Below, piece after piece: positions 1 through 12,867 of a stretch of 64,000 bases of DNA. This DNA comes from Sophora flavescens (Eukaryota; Streptophyta; Magnoliopsida; Fabales; Fabaceae). The notes beneath the pieces were generated by a model that was not told the origin of the DNA, made no database searches, and worked only from the letters and a program-made list of their open reading frames with translations. Made by a program: the position numbers and the translations under genes. Within the stretch, counting starts at the first letter, position 1; each line of letters begins with the position of its first letter. The stretch is taken from NCBI GenBank assembly GCA_030762895.1, contig CM061063.1:98106210-98170209 (forward strand). Direction: 5' to 3'.

Positions 1-3000
1 GACTGAGATGGTGAGCATTTATGACAATCCTATCCGAGTCATAATGGCCATAATGACACTTAAATGCCATTATAAATTTTTGGCATGGAAAAGACTGTTT
101 TATCCCTAGTTTACAAGGAAAATTGCAAGTTTCCCATAACACAATTTTACCCAAAAGTCCCCATCCACACGGCTCCCTCCTCCATTCAAAGCATTTGGAC
201 ATTCATTTTTCCTAGCCATAAATGAGCGTTTAAGTTAAATGGATGAATCATTTAATTTTCATTAATGTCAACAAGTGAGTCATAGGCAAAGTCATTTTCT
301 CCTTCTCTTGCTCTTTGTGGATTCGGCAGCCTCACACCCACAACAATTCCATTTCTTTGTTTCACACTTCTCTCTCTCACAAATTCAATTAAAGAAAATT
401 TAAGACCCTGACACTTTTGCTCCTTCTTGTTCTTATGTGCTAGCCTCACTCAGCCCAACTTCTTTTACTTTCATCTCATTTCTTTCTTTTTGCGCTAGTT
501 CATACCACTTGAACACGTCATTTTTTTTCTCTCTTCAAGATCTTTAATCATCAAGAACTTAAGACTATATACCAAGTAATCAAGACAAAATTTCTTCATC
601 CTTCTCATTATGTTTTGCGCAAAACCCTCTCCCTTTGTACTCATCATCTTCATTTTGATCCAACATTTTCTTCTCTCTTTTCTTCTAGTTCATCAAGGTG
701 TTCCAAGTTTTATTTCTCAAGAGATCATCATCAAGAGGTATATCACCCTCAACCATGATCATGAGATCTCTTATCTTCATTCATTTCATTGAAACATGTC
801 AAGAACATCATTTTTCCTTTTCATTGGATTTTCTTCTTTTAATTCTAGAAAATTGTAGAGAAATCCATTTGAAATGAAACCAATTTCTATGAACTCACTA
901 TGATCTGTATATTCATGATCCAAGAGCATGAATCAAGAGAAAATTTCTTTCCTATTATTCCACAGTGGGCCGAATCTAGGTCTTAGAGAGACTAGATGAA
1001 TTTGTTTCAATTTCTATGATTTAACACTTGTTTTCATCTCTCTAATGCCTATGATTTTTGAATCCAAGAGATTAGAAACCAAATCAAATTCCTAGCCTAA
1101 TTTGTTGATGAAGGCCGAAACCTAGCTCTTGATGAGTTAGAAGATTTTGTTTCAGTTTTTGAGTTATAAACATTAATCTTGTTTTTCTAATGACTAAGGA
1201 TCATTGATCCAAAAGATTGTGAAATTTTGACATTCCTAGCCTAATTAACTCATGTAGGCCGAACCTAATCATGTGTGTTAGAAGGATTTTCTTATTTCAT
1301 TTGGTTAATGGTGTCGTGTTTTGTGTGAAGGATATTTGTTGTGGTTATCGTATTGAGTTTCGTGGAGGAATCATGATCCCGAGAAGAAATTTACTAAGGA
1401 AATCTGTAACTCCAAGAGGTAAGGGGAGTATGCCTGAGGAGTTTAAGATAATCACATGCTTATTGTTGGAGCTGTCTGTCAATTGTCTGTAGTAATATTC
1501 TATCATTTTAAATTTGTTTACTGATGAATTGTTGGATTGATTTTATGCTTATTTGAGTAATTGAGTTATGTGATATATGGATTTACATGATTATAATTAT
1601 ATTTTTATACTATAATTGTGATGCATGTCATAAATTGAATATATGTCATACTATTCTGTGATGAAATTATCTGCTATTGAGTGTTGGATTGAGAAACCTA
1701 ACATAGGTCGGTGTTTAAAATAATTTGAGGATAAAAGCTTAATAAGCTTGAATACTTAATCAGAGTGATTAATTTATGGAATTTTGAGAAAAAGTGGAAA
1801 AATATTATTTTAATAATAGTTTTGTGGAAAATATGTCAATGAGTGACAGTAAGGGCGGAACTGTGAAAATTTTTCACAGGTGCTAGTTTTTCCAAAATAA
1901 ATTCAATTTTATTATAAAATGTTATTTAAAGTGATTAAGTTCCAAAATTAACGTAATATAGCCGTCAGAACAATTACTTATGACATAAAAGTCATTTAAG
2001 TTATAAAAAAAATTTATGAGAAATTTTGAGAAAGAGATTTTATTTTATTTCATTTACAAAGGACTTTTTAAAAGTCGACGTTTATTGAGAACGATCTTTA
2101 GAAATGAAGTGATTGGAAAGAAAAGAATTTATCAATGATTTTCATGTTTTATCAACATTTTAACAGAAAAGGATTTATGTAAGAGGATTTTTATTCAGTG
2201 AAATTATTCCATTAAACTTGGATAATTTTCGGAGATTTGGTTTTGTATTTGTTATTCACTTAACGAAATGTTTTACAAGGATCAACGAACCTTGGAACCG
2301 AGACGTCGGGGTTCTAGTGTTCTGTGGACACGTAGATCAGGGATTTGTGTCATTAGACTAAGTGTCCTGTAATGGTTTGTGGACTGTGTGTCCTAAATTT
2401 GATGTGGAAAATGTGAGTTCCATATCCGTGAGCCTAAGACTGGTGCATCAGTTTAGGGCTTTGCGATTGAGCACCTGGACTGTATGTCCTGTGTTGAGTT
2501 TAAAACATTTGGACTGTGTGTCCTATGTTAGTTTAAAGTGAAAAGTCTTAATATAAAATTAAGCATAGTCGTCAGCTTTGGGCTTCGACAAGGAAAGATT
2601 ATTACGACAAAGAAAACAAAACGAGAATAAAAGTTTTTCTCATGCATTTTTGGCAGACGTGCCATGTGTTATGATCATTGAGTCCTAGGTGGATCAATGT
2701 ATCTTTGATGGACTATGTTTCCATTTGATCATTGGATTTTGAGTGAGCCAATGTATCTTTACTGGACTTTGTTTCCAATTTAATGCAATGACTATTGAGG
2801 TTCAGAGTGATGCAGTAGGTTATGGGCAATAAACTCCATTGATCGCAATAACTATTGTGTTCTGTGTGGACCAAGGAGTTACCGTGTGTATGACTACAGC
2901 AATAGTTGGATAGTTGTCACAAGGAGCCGTATGATTAAGCTACAATAGCTGTTTGAGTGGCTATCATACGAGGTTGGATAATACTTTTGCATAACTGCAA

Positions 3001-4092
3001 TAGCTGTTTGAGTGGTTATTGCACAAGTGACTCTGTACATAACTGCAATAGTTGTTTGAGTGGTTATTGCACAAGTGACTCTGTACATAAATGCAATAGC
3101 TGTTTGAGTGGTTATGTATCCGTGTACAATTGCAATAGCTGTTTGAGTGGTTGTCACAGAGGGGTCTTGTGAACAGTTGCAATAGCTGTTTGAGAAATGG
3201 TCGCATGAGGTTGAGGTGGATTATCCGACAATGTGACCTGTGTATAACTGCAATAGCCGTTTGAGTGGTTGTCACTGAGGAATCATGTGAACAATTGTAA
3301 TAGTTGTTTGAGCAATGGTCACATGAGATTGAGATGAACATGTTTCTAAGCCTGATCCGCTCATTTGAAAGAAGTTGGGATCTCAGGAGATTAGGTATCA
3401 AAATAGAGCCTGAATATTGAAGTGTCATGCATTTTTATAAAATGACGATGAATGTCGGGTACGAAACCCTTTTGATAAAATTATTCTACTGTTTAGATAA
3501 TTTTTGTATGCTGTGAATACATGGTATATGTTGTTTGTGTGTCGTGCATGGGGTAGTCTTATCAAAACTCGTATATTGGTAACTCACCCTTACAAATATA
3601 TCAGGTTTATTCTAGACTATGGTAGTACTTTGGTACACTAGTACGGATGAAGCGAAGGAATTCAATGAGTCATTCGAGGACTTAACTTCTAGATGCTTGA
3701 AGAAGTATTCATTAGTGGGAATGTCACGAGGGTATCTCCAATAACTATCTTGTAGAGTGCCCAGCTTAGGAATTTTGGTTGATTTGTACAATTTTTTTTT
3801 AACTGTGAGATTGTAAGTCAATCTTTATTATGATTTTCTCTTTTGAAAATGAGATTCTTTGAGAAAACAGTGTATGAAGTGGCAACCTTGTTATGAATGT
3901 GTAAAGATATTCAATATGACTTCACTACTTTAATTTGTGTATCATGTTTCTAGAGCTTTCCAATAAATAAAATTTTGTACACCCGAGTTTTCTGCCTTAT
4001 AAGAAAATATTACTTTCCAAAAGTAACCAGCGAATTACTTTTTAATTTATTTCCGCGCGTGTTACAAAGTAATGCCCAAGGGATGTGTTGCA
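1..4092 (+). mobile_element. Long LTR (subfamily A), 5' end outside window
   Basis: This is the body and 3' end of a roughly 4-kb LTR of Ty3/gypsy type. Its sequence runs parallel to the LTR split across 25115-26502 and 43206-45600, including the same minisatellite and the same leader. It ends at 4092 in a worn terminus (GGATGTGTTGCA, where relatives end in GGGGTGTTACA). Donor-like sites lie at 735 (AAGAG|GTAT) and 1419 (CCAAGAG|GTAAGGGG). An acceptor-like site (ATATCAG) ends at 3604. The open frames in it are short and unlike known proteins, so I treat it as non-coding. Confidence 0.8.
2938..3330 (+). repeat. LTR minisatellite, CAATAGCTGTTTGAGTGG units
   Basis: About eight degenerate units of roughly 35-55 bp share the core GCAATAGCTGTTTGAGTGG. 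Spacers such as TTATTGCACAAGTGACTCTG alternate between them. The same array occurs in the related LTR at 44935-45315. Open frames across it are artefacts of the periodicity. Confidence 0.85.
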
Positions 4093-4376
4093 GTTAGGAA
4101 CTATTCGTTTTGTGAGTTCCTAATTCTTTGGGAGTTCTCGTCAAAGAAGGAACTTTATTAGAGTAATGGTTGTAAATATGTATTAGCTATGCATTTTTAC
4201 ACTCAAAAATCTATTAATGAATATTTGTACAAACTGAACATTCATGTATTCTTTTCAGATCGACAAAGTTTTTCTATATAGTTTCTTGTGAAAGTAAAAC
4301 CTTGGGATTAATAAAATCCTGTCCAGTTTTGAGTCAGAAAATTTCGAGGACGAATTTTTTTTTAGTGGGGTAGTAA
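4093..4376 (+). mobile_element. Truncated retroelement internal region with polypurine tract
   Basis: Only the 3' end of an internal domain survives. The segment ends in a CGAGGACGAA motif, a T-run, then AGTGGGGTAGTAA directly before the next LTR (TGTAACACCCC at 4377), the usual polypurine-tract layout of this group. No primer-binding site or gag-pol remains. It is nearly identical to 16626-16856. Confidence 0.75.
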
Positions 4377-6931
4377 TGTAACACCCCGATTTTTCGGCTT
4401 TCTAAGATCGGTATAAATATAAATAAACGTTTATATTTTTATCTGAAACTTAGAAAATGATTTTGGAAAAACCAAAGTCATATTCATATCATACTTATTT
4501 TTATAAGTATATGGTGAAATTTTTGGTTGCTAATTCAGACAGAAGTCGGTCTGCGTTTTTACTGACAGTAAGATTTTACTGATCAGAAAACCGAATTTTG
4601 ACCCGAGAACAAAATGAATAGATTTCATATCTCATTTCCAACGATATAGGTTATATTGAAAATGTTCAAAATAAATAGGTTTTATACTCGATTCGGGGGT
4701 AAAACCGTAAATCGGGTAATTGTTGGAGTTGAGAACGGACGTGCAGAGACAAAACCCGACATCGGATGCATAGACCTCTTGCCACCTATGGCGGTGAGTC
4801 ATTTGAATGAGTCACCAATGTCATGATGACATTTAAACAAAAATCTAGATATTTCTTCGAACTAGTGTAAAGACCATTTTGCCCTAGGACCACTTTACCC
4901 TTGAACTTTCATTGAAATGACAAGTTTGCCCCACAATTTGTGGACACGAATCAGCCACATATTCACTCATTTCTCACCACATGTTAGTCATGATTACTTA
5001 TTAGGAGGATTTTACCATTTTAGCCTTTATGTTGGTTGTATTCACAAGTTTGCCATTGTACAAGATAACCACTTTGCTCTTGAATTTTTGTGTTTTGGAC
5101 CCAAATACCCTTGATTCCCCACGGCCCAAGCCTCCAGGGAGCCCATCTTCACACCTATAAAAGGCCAACTTCATCTTCTTCAAATGGTTGTTCATCATTT
5201 TCCATTAAAACTCTTAAGTTACTTAGGCTTGATTTGTGAAGGAAGTAGGTGATTTCTTGCCAATTTCTTGATTCCAAGAGGTAATATTTGTTCCTCATCA
5301 TCATTAAGCATCATGTTCTTCAATTACTTTCTTAATTTACGGCCATAATCATCTTTCTAATTTCTGGATCTAGAAAGTTTGAAATTCTCTAGAAAATCAT
5401 AGAAAAATCCTAAAAATATGAAACCAATTTCTATGAGTTAGTTATCATCTCTACTATCATAATCCAAGAGATTGATGCAAAAAAAATTTTCCTCCCCATT
5501 TATCCCTCCCCATTCTTAGAAAGTGAACTTGTATATCATCTTTCTAGTATGTAAGTATGTTGAATCCAAGTTGTTGTGTTCAAATAAAATCCCTAGCTCA
5601 TGTTTCTATTAAGGGCCGAAACTGAGCTTTAAAAGAATTGGAGTATTTGATTTCAATTCTTTGTGTTAAACCATTAAACTTATGTCTTAAGTATTAAGGA
5701 TCATTAATCCAAAGACTTAAGCAATTTAGAAATTTTAGTCACCAAACCCTAGCATGGTCATGACTTACCTATAGGGGATAGGTGATTTTATTTGATTTTT
5801 TTTTTATAATTATGTTATGTGTTTTGTTGAAGGAGATTGTGTGTGAATCGTGCACGTGTGCTGTCAAGAAACCGGAGTGTCGGCAAACGAGTATCATGAG
5901 GAAAGATCTTCAAGAGGTAAGGGGAGCTTACCTGAGGGATTCTTCCCAATAACTGTATGTGATTAGTGTGTGGTCTGTATTATTTATTTGTGGTTGTGGT
6001 GCTTCTTTAATTTGGTTCAAGTTGTTTAAGTTATGTTATTTTTACCTATGATGGTTGATGTGCATTTAAATTATTTATCTGCAATTATATTATAATGTGT
6101 TGTGATGCATGATCTGCCTGGGAATATTTATGTGATATTGTTGTAGATTGTTGTTTGACAAGCCTGACAGTGGTCAATGCCAAATTCAATTAATCAGATA
6201 AAAGTCTTAAGAAGCTTTTAAAAAAATTATATTCAATGTTTAATGGAGAATTATTGGAATATAATATTGATAGAAAATTTTATTTGGGAAAAATGAGGAA
6301 TGTTGGAAAATATTATTATTTTAATGGTTTAATAGCGTAAGAGTGTTTTGTGAGTCATAGTGAGGACGTAACCGTGAAAATATTTTTGTACTGCTGGTTT
6401 ATACGTTGGAAATTTCTATGTATTAGGAAATGTTATTTTAAGAAAATAAGTTTCCAAAATAATTTATTATGGTGTTGGAAAAATTAATTTACTAGAAAAG
6501 TCATAATTGGACTTAAAACGTTTTTAAAAACGTCAAGCGTCGGACAATCCAGATAATATTTACGGTAGGATTACTAAAAATGGTAATATTAGTTAAAATA
6601 GAGAATTTGTATCAAAGCAATATTTTCAAGTTCAAAATCTTGATTTTATAAAAGAAAATGAATTTCATGTGATTTTGATGATTTTGTAAAACGAATTTCG
6701 AACGTAAACGTATTTTCCGTAAAATAGTTTTATACACTGGGTTTTTTCCGACAACTTGGATAAGTTTTGGGAGTTTTGTTTTGATTTTGTGTTTCACCGA
6801 ACGAAAACAGTGTTAACGTAAACCTAGTATCCGAGACGTCGTGATACTGGCATTCTTAATTACAAGCACGAAGATCTTTGATCCGCGTTACGTTGTTACA
6901 CGTACCGTTGTTACACGTTGTTACACGTTGT
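4377..6931 (+). mobile_element. Long LTR (subfamily B), 5' part
   Basis: The LTR starts TGTAACACCCCGATTTTTCG and closely matches the copy starting at 16857. It holds a TATA box at 5156, a first donor-like site at about 5280, an acceptor-like GTTGAAG at about 5838 and a second donor-like site at 5917 (CAAGAG|GTAAGGGG). It is interrupted after 6931 by the minus-strand element and resumes at 15771. The 5-bp duplication GTTGT (6927-6931 and 15771-15775) marks the insertion. The uninterrupted sequence is preserved in the sister LTR near 22890. Confidence 0.85.
5156..5162 (+). promoter_or_regulatory. LTR TATA box
   Basis: CCTATAAAAGGCC sits about 780 bp into the LTR and is followed by a C/T-rich initiation-like region. 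The same box lies at the equivalent site of the sister LTR (21271). Transcription would start near 5185-5190; this is inferred from spacing. Confidence 0.6.
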
Positions 6932-7154
6932 TGTGACACCCTAAAACCCGACATCACATGGTTACCCGTTGCGGAAAAGAAACCTATTTAAAACGCTACT
7001 CGCTTTCGGAAAAATAACCTTTTATATAGGGTTACCGAAAAAGGGTACTCAATTTTTTTGTTAAAAGAAGTTAAGAAAAGGTGATGAACACTCAACATGA
7101 AAATAAACATCATACATATAAATATAACTGTCCCACTTGGGATCTTAGGTTTGA

Positions 7155-7609
7155 TTACACAACAGGCCTTGTCGAACCGGCCAACATAGGGACGTCGTCA
7201 TATCCGGGATCCTGCGGATGGTACTCTGGCTCCTCCTCCTCCTCCTCGACCTCTATCAGCTCAAGAGGTTCTTCCTCAGGATCGTCCTCTACTGGATCCT
7301 CGGCAAGCGGTTCAACTTGATCAAAATGCTCATGAAGGAGACTGGTGACTTGTAGTGTATGAAGGTAGTACCATGGAGGTGGAAGCGCCACAGTCCTCGT
7401 CTCGACGGTATGAATCCTTCGTACGAGCACTCCGTTAGCATTCGTCTCGGTAGTCATGACTCATCCTCGATACATCGCGGTCGTCGCACCCTCATGTATA
7501 GTTCAGTTCTCTGCCGTCCCAGCATGATCAAACACTTCGCTCCTCGAGCTCGACTGTGCCAAGGGAATGTTCGGATCCTATCTAAAAGCACGCGCATACA
7601 GATGTGCAA
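7155..7609 (-). pseudogene. LTR-borne small ORF, degenerate copy
   Basis: The minus-strand frame carries the motif TRTVALPPPWYYLHTL followed by a run of Glu/Asp (EEDP/EEEP-like). It matches copies at 14662-15030 and 48833-49305. Upstream in the frame is a DPNIPL-like start that follows a splice-acceptor-like GCTTTTAG, but the initiator reads ATAG rather than ATG, and stops interrupt the N-terminal half. Function is unknown; I found no match to gag, pol or env. It lies inside the LTR, about 220-680 bp from its 3' end. Confidence 0.55.
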
Positions 7610-9329
7610 GAGTGAGATACCGTCATAAGATATATCCCACAACAACCATATACATGATACATACATCACATAATCATATAAGCAGTAAAATCATGCATAT
7701 ACATAACATAACAGTGTTATATCAAAGGGTCTCAAACTCGCACAATCAACCTTTGAAAATATGCATGGCACTTCAATATCAGGCTCTAACTTAATCTCAT
7801 GAGATATCAACACCTTTTTCCACTGGAGAAGAATTAGAGTTGGTCAATATCTAGCCCACTGGGCAGTTGCCTCAATACCCTCATGCATTTAAGGTCTCAG
7901 GACGAGCAACGTCACATGTGCCTCTAAACAGGTCACATGGACTGACTCCCATATACCACCTTGTATCTGATAGGTAAGAAAGCACATATGCCTGGGGAAA
8001 TGCACATGAGAAAATATTTTATTCAAAAGGTTTTCTTTGTGTTCATTATTTTTCGCTGTCGCAGCTCAAAGCTAACGACTTAATCATCATTTCCCCATCA
8101 CTTGAAAACTCAGAAACATAGGACACACAGTCCGAATGCTCAATCACAACTCCCGAGACCGATCCCGTAGTCAAGGGTTGTGGTCATATAAATAACTTAT
8201 GCTTTTATTCATGTTTTGAACTTATCATGATAAGGACAATAGCCCACAACAACGAAATCAGAATGCACTGTCCTAGATTTCAAGAATTGGACTCTCAGTC
8301 CAGAACATCATGAATAGGACTCATGGCCCCGAATTAACACTGATTCAAGATCACGTGCGTATAACTGAATACTAGAGGGGACGTCTCGCGTACTAGATTC
8401 TCTTTCTTAAGTACTTATTTTTCGTTCAGTGAAAATCAAATTCAAAACCAAATCCTCGATAACCTATCCAGGCTATCGAAAAGTTTCTAAAACATTTAGG
8501 AGAAAACCTTTTCTTTGAAAATCTTTTATAAAGCATCTTTGAAATACTTTTATCTTTGAAAATCCCCAATAGGGTATTACCAAATAATCTTGAAAGTTTT
8601 CACTTGAAGACACATAGTTCGAAAAGGATTTTTCTATTGTATAACAATAGTTCACCCAAACCATTTCAACATTTAAAACAAGTACTTTAAGTTAATGAGC
8701 TTTTGGAAAAGAACACCAATCCTTTCATCTTCAAAGCTGATTAAGGTTTTTAATCCTTATAACAGTTGAGCACAAACACAAGTCTGACTTAAGAAACTTT
8801 TAATCAATAGCAGTATGTATTCTCAGTTCAATGCTAATATTACAGTTGAAAGCAGTTCATCACAGATATGCATTATAACATTTAGAACAAGCATAGTTCA
8901 ACATCAGATAATAGCATAACAATTCAAGTACATTAGATAACCAAGTAAGCTCAATCAACGTATAAATATCCAGTTAAACACATACACACATGCATACAGT
9001 TATTGAATATCTTTAGGAAATCCCCTCTTCCCTCACGTCGGAGTTAAGAGTTTTGGATTTGAAAAGAAGGTTCACGAACGTCCTCGCTTCTCCGGCGATG
9101 GAAGTCTAAGGTTACCAACATAAAATCACGAGTTAAAAAAAACAACTCGAGAACACTAACCACAAGGTATAGGTTCGGTTCATACAATAAACTAGGATTA
9201 AGGGTTTCCGAAATTTATGCGACTCTAGGATTTACGATCCTTAAGTTCTAGAAGTTCATAAACAACAATCTTTTAACAAAGTTGAATTAAAAATCCCACT
9301 AAGTACTTGACTTAGGGTTTTGGCCAAGC

Positions 9330-10060
9330 ATAGGTAAATAGGCTATGAATTTCTAAACTTTCCAATCTCTTTAGGTAAGCATCCATACATAGTAAGGAGC
9401 TTGAAACCATGATCATTTCGGAAAATGGAAAAATCAAATGTCTTAGACCATGAACTCTTAGGTTCGGCCTTAACAAGTTTGTGAGGTTAGAGATCTTTAA
9501 ATCATCCAATCTTTTGGACATAGCATCCTTTAACATGAAAGAGCTTTAATCCATAATCATCTTGGAAAACAAAATAAAATAACACATCCTAGGTCAAATG
9601 TTACATTCGGCCATCATAGGAAAATAAAGCAAGAAAATATTTTAAACTTTCCAATCACTTAGACACAGCATCCATTAACATAAGCAGCTTTTTAGTCCGT
9701 GATCACTTTGGAAAACAAAACTCAACATCTTTGCCATAACCATTTAAGGTTTCAGACTTTTCAAGAAATAGGGGTTAGAAATCTTCAAACTTTCCAATCT
9801 CTTGGACTTAGCATCCTTCTATATCAAGGAGTCTTAATCCATGATCATTTTGGAAAACAAAACTTAAACACCATTGCCTTAAAACTCATTGGTTTTGGTC
9901 TTTACATGAAAATAGGGTAAAAAATATTAAACTTTCCAATCACTTAGACATAGAATCCTTTAACATAAGGGAGTCGTGGTCCATGATCATCTTGGAAATG
10001 AAACTCAAATACAGACTCATACATGTAAAAGTTGAAACAAGATTCACCTAAACCATATAC
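9330..10060 (-). repeat. Degenerate tandem repeat inside LTR
   Basis: About five diverged units of 110-150 bp are built around AAACTTTCCAATCTCTTAGA, CATAGCATCC and CATGATCATTTTGGAAAAC. A cleaner version with about 124-bp spacing is in the related solo LTR at 51331-51690. No coding potential is seen. Confidence 0.6.
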
Positions 10061-11040
10061 ATGGTTTCAGCCTCCTTAGGAAGAAGGGGTTAGGAAACTT
10101 TGTTTTACACAACCTTTTAGTATGTGATAGTATGAGTAAATACAAGAATATAGAAAGTGGTTTCAACTCAAAAGGAGTTTTCTACCATTTTTGAGAGGTT
10201 TTAGAAGTTAAAAGCACATAAAGGACATATGAAGAAAACTTTGAAATAAAAGATGAAACTTTGAAAAATAACTACATAGAAGTATTACCCTTAACAATAT
10301 GACCAACTTTGATGAAGAACTCTAAGAGAAAAGCTTGATAAAAATGTAAACTTTGTAAGAGAGAAGAAGAAGAAATGTAGTAAAGTGTAAATGTGGGAAA
10401 TGGAGGAAAGTGATGAAGTGTGGAAATGAAGAGTGTTTATGGAGAGTGAGAGGAGAGGGTCAAGGTTTTGGGAGAGGAAGAAAGAAGAGAAGAAAGAAGG
10501 TGGGTTGCTTGTAGAGAGGATAAGGAGTTAAGGTGATGTGATGTGATTGGAGAGAGAAAGATGAAAAAGTGAGATTTTTGAAAAAAAAAAGTCATGATTC
10601 ACCTTTTGAGGTGTGTCATAACCTTCACATCAAGTCACTTCATGTCACTTCATCCTCTTGATGCTCTGCTCCATTGCATATCAGATGACCTCCTCGATCG
10701 TATTTCCCGACGATTTCGCCCTGGAAATTCCTAAGATTTGGCCCCGAACAAGATTTTTCAAAAAACTCCAAACCCACACAAAACATCATAAAAACACTAA
10801 CCGCCTCGTTCACGAATTAAAATTTGGTCTCTAGCTCAGTAAACTTGTACTGGTAGTGAGAACCCAGACCGATTTTCATCTGAATTTTCGACCGAAAATT
10901 TTACTGTGACTTCATACGGTAAAACAAAACAAGAAAATGATTTTGTTTTAAATAAAATCATCCTCTGGATTTTATCAAAAATAAACACATTAAAGCATGT
11001 ATTTACTGATAAAGAAGCATACAAAAAACATGGTGTTACA

Positions 11041-12097
11041 ACTCTACCCTTCTAAAAAGAATTTCGTCCTTGAAATTACATATCTTGAAATAACTCAGGG
11101 TACCACAACTTCATCTTGTCCTCAGCTTCCCACGTTGCTTCTCCGGTTGTCTCATTCCAGATGACTTTGACCAAAGGAATTTGTTTACCTCTGAGCTGCT
11201 TTGTCATCCTATCCGCGATTCGTGCCGGCGAAGTCACAAAGGACAGGTTCTCTTTTAACTGTACTTTATCAGGCTTTATGATATGTGATGGATCAGGAAT
11301 GTATTTTCTCAACTGAGAGACATGAAAGACATCATGGATATTGGAAAGAAAGGGTGGTAAAGATATTTAATAAGCTACTGGACCTACACGACAAAGAATT
11401 TGGTAGGGTCCAATGAACTTGGGAGTAAGCTTTCTGGACTTTAGTACTCTGCCAATCCCAGTCATTGGCGTGACTCTCAAGAATACATGTTCACCTTCCT
11501 CAAACTCTAGAGGTCGTCATCTCTTGTCCACGTAGCTCTTCTGTCGGCTCCGAGTAGTCCTCATTTTCTCCTGGATCATCTTCACCTTTTCTATTGTTTG
11601 TTGTACGAAGTCTAGACCCAACAGCAAACTCTCACCATCCTGGCACAAAGGCGTCCGACATCGTCGACCATACAGGGCTTCATAAGATGCCATTCCAATG
11701 CTTGAATGGAAACTATTATTGTAGGTGAATTCTATCAACGGTAGGGACTCGTCCCAACCCCCGACATCCTCCAAAACACAACCTCTCATAAGTCCTCTAG
11801 TGACTGGATTGTCCTTTCCGTTTGTCCATCAGTCTGCGGATGATATGCGGAACTCAATCTGAGTTTCATTCCAAGTGATTTTTGCAAACTTTGCCAAAAC
11901 CTCGATGTAAACCGCAAGTCTCGGTCTGAAACAATGCTCGAAGGCACACCATGTAGTCTAACAATCTCTCCGATGTACAGTTGGGTTAACTTCTCCATAG
12001 AGTATCTCATATTGACTGGCAAAAAGTGAGCTGACTTAGTCAGTAGGTCCACTATTACCCATATAGCCTCATAACCCTTCTTAGTCCTTGGTACAGG
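11041..12097 (-). pseudogene. Integrase core and chromodomain, broken
   Basis: The minus-strand frames (about 12097-11786, 11789-11517 and 11312-11076) encode the C-terminal part of a Ty3/gypsy polyprotein. The integrase core starts just before VDLLTKSAHFLPV (first catalytic Asp). It continues with SDRD (second Asp) and the AYHPQTDGQTERT block with the catalytic Glu. The GPY/F-type region follows, then a chromodomain (ADRMTKQLRGKQIPLVKVIW, then ATWE and YPELF). In such elements the chromodomain directs integration to heterochromatin. A frame shift near 11787, a stop upstream of the chromodomain and loss of the HHCC zinc region make it non-functional. Confidence 0.9.
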
Positions 12098-12804
12098 ATC
12101 TGAAGAACAAGGCTAAGGTGTTCAGCATGAGTCTCCTTGTCTGGAGAATAGATCAGAATGTCATCAATGAAGATGACTACAAACTGATCCAAAAATGGAT
12201 GAAAGATCGTATTCATATAGTCCTTGAATATAGCAGGTGCATTCGTCACTCCAAACGGCATCACCAAATACTCATAATGCCCATAGCGTGTTCAAAATGC
12301 TGTCTTAGGAACATCTTCTGCTTTTACTCGTATCTGGTGGTATCCTGACCGCAGATCTATCTTTGAAAACACTGTCGTGCTACGCAACTGATCCATAATA
12401 TCATCTATCCTTGGAAGAGGAAATCTATTTTTAATCGTGACTTTGTTTAACTGACGAAAGTCCACACACAGCCTAGCAGTTCCAGCCTTCTTCTTTACTA
12501 GCAGGACTGGAGCTCCTCACTATGACATACTAGGTCGTATAAACTCTTTCCTCATCAACACCTCAAGTTGGTCCTTCAAGGTTTCTAACTCTGATGGCGA
12601 CATGCGATATGGTGCCATGGATATTGGTCCAGTACCTGGAATCAGATCAATCGCGAACTCGACCTCGTGAACAGGTGGCAATCCAGGTACATCCTTAGGG
12701 AAAACCTCCGAAAACTCTTGAATGACAGGTACGGATTCCAAGTCAAACTCGCTCTCGACGTCCAAGGAAAACAGCAGCATGTAACCTTGAGCTCCTTCTT
12801 TCAA
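12098..12804 (-). pseudogene. Reverse transcriptase, truncated and interrupted
   Basis: The frame opens with the linker into RT (VFPKDVPGLPP, then APYRMSP and EFIRPS). It continues through WGAPVLLVKKK-type residues, CVDFRQLNK, KIDLRSGYHQI, VMPFG and the catalytic FIDDILIYS box. Two adjacent stops precede the GAPV motif and another lies before the TRYGHYEY block. After LSLVLQIL the sequence jumps straight to integrase at about 12097, so the RT thumb, the connection and RNase H are missing. It is a relic without activity. Confidence 0.88.
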
Positions 12805-12867
12805 AGAAGCTCTTACCTGACTAGCAGATAAAAATCCAGAAATCTCCTCCGTAAAGATTAAGGTTTT

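Larger units (their letters stand above)
6932..11040 (-). mobile_element. 3' LTR of the Tekay-like element (4109 bp)
   Basis: The ends are TGTGACACCC (6932) and GGTGTTACA (11040), read on the plus strand. Compared with its partner at 14153-15770 it lacks about 235 bp near 7185 but keeps about 2.7 kb that the partner has lost. It contains a remnant of the LTR small ORF (7155-7609) and a degenerate repeat block (9330-10060). A donor-like site on the minus strand lies near 9030. Confidence 0.88.

Noticed and set aside
2938..3330. Regular repeats and spacers resembling a CRISPR array
   Set aside because: Units vary in length and sequence, spacers are repeats of one another, and the context is a plant LTR.
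2894..3428. Frames with repeated TTQTAIAV or NCNSCLSG units (also 44890-45351)
   Set aside because: Periodic translation of the LTR minisatellite; no start context or conservation beyond the DNA repeat.
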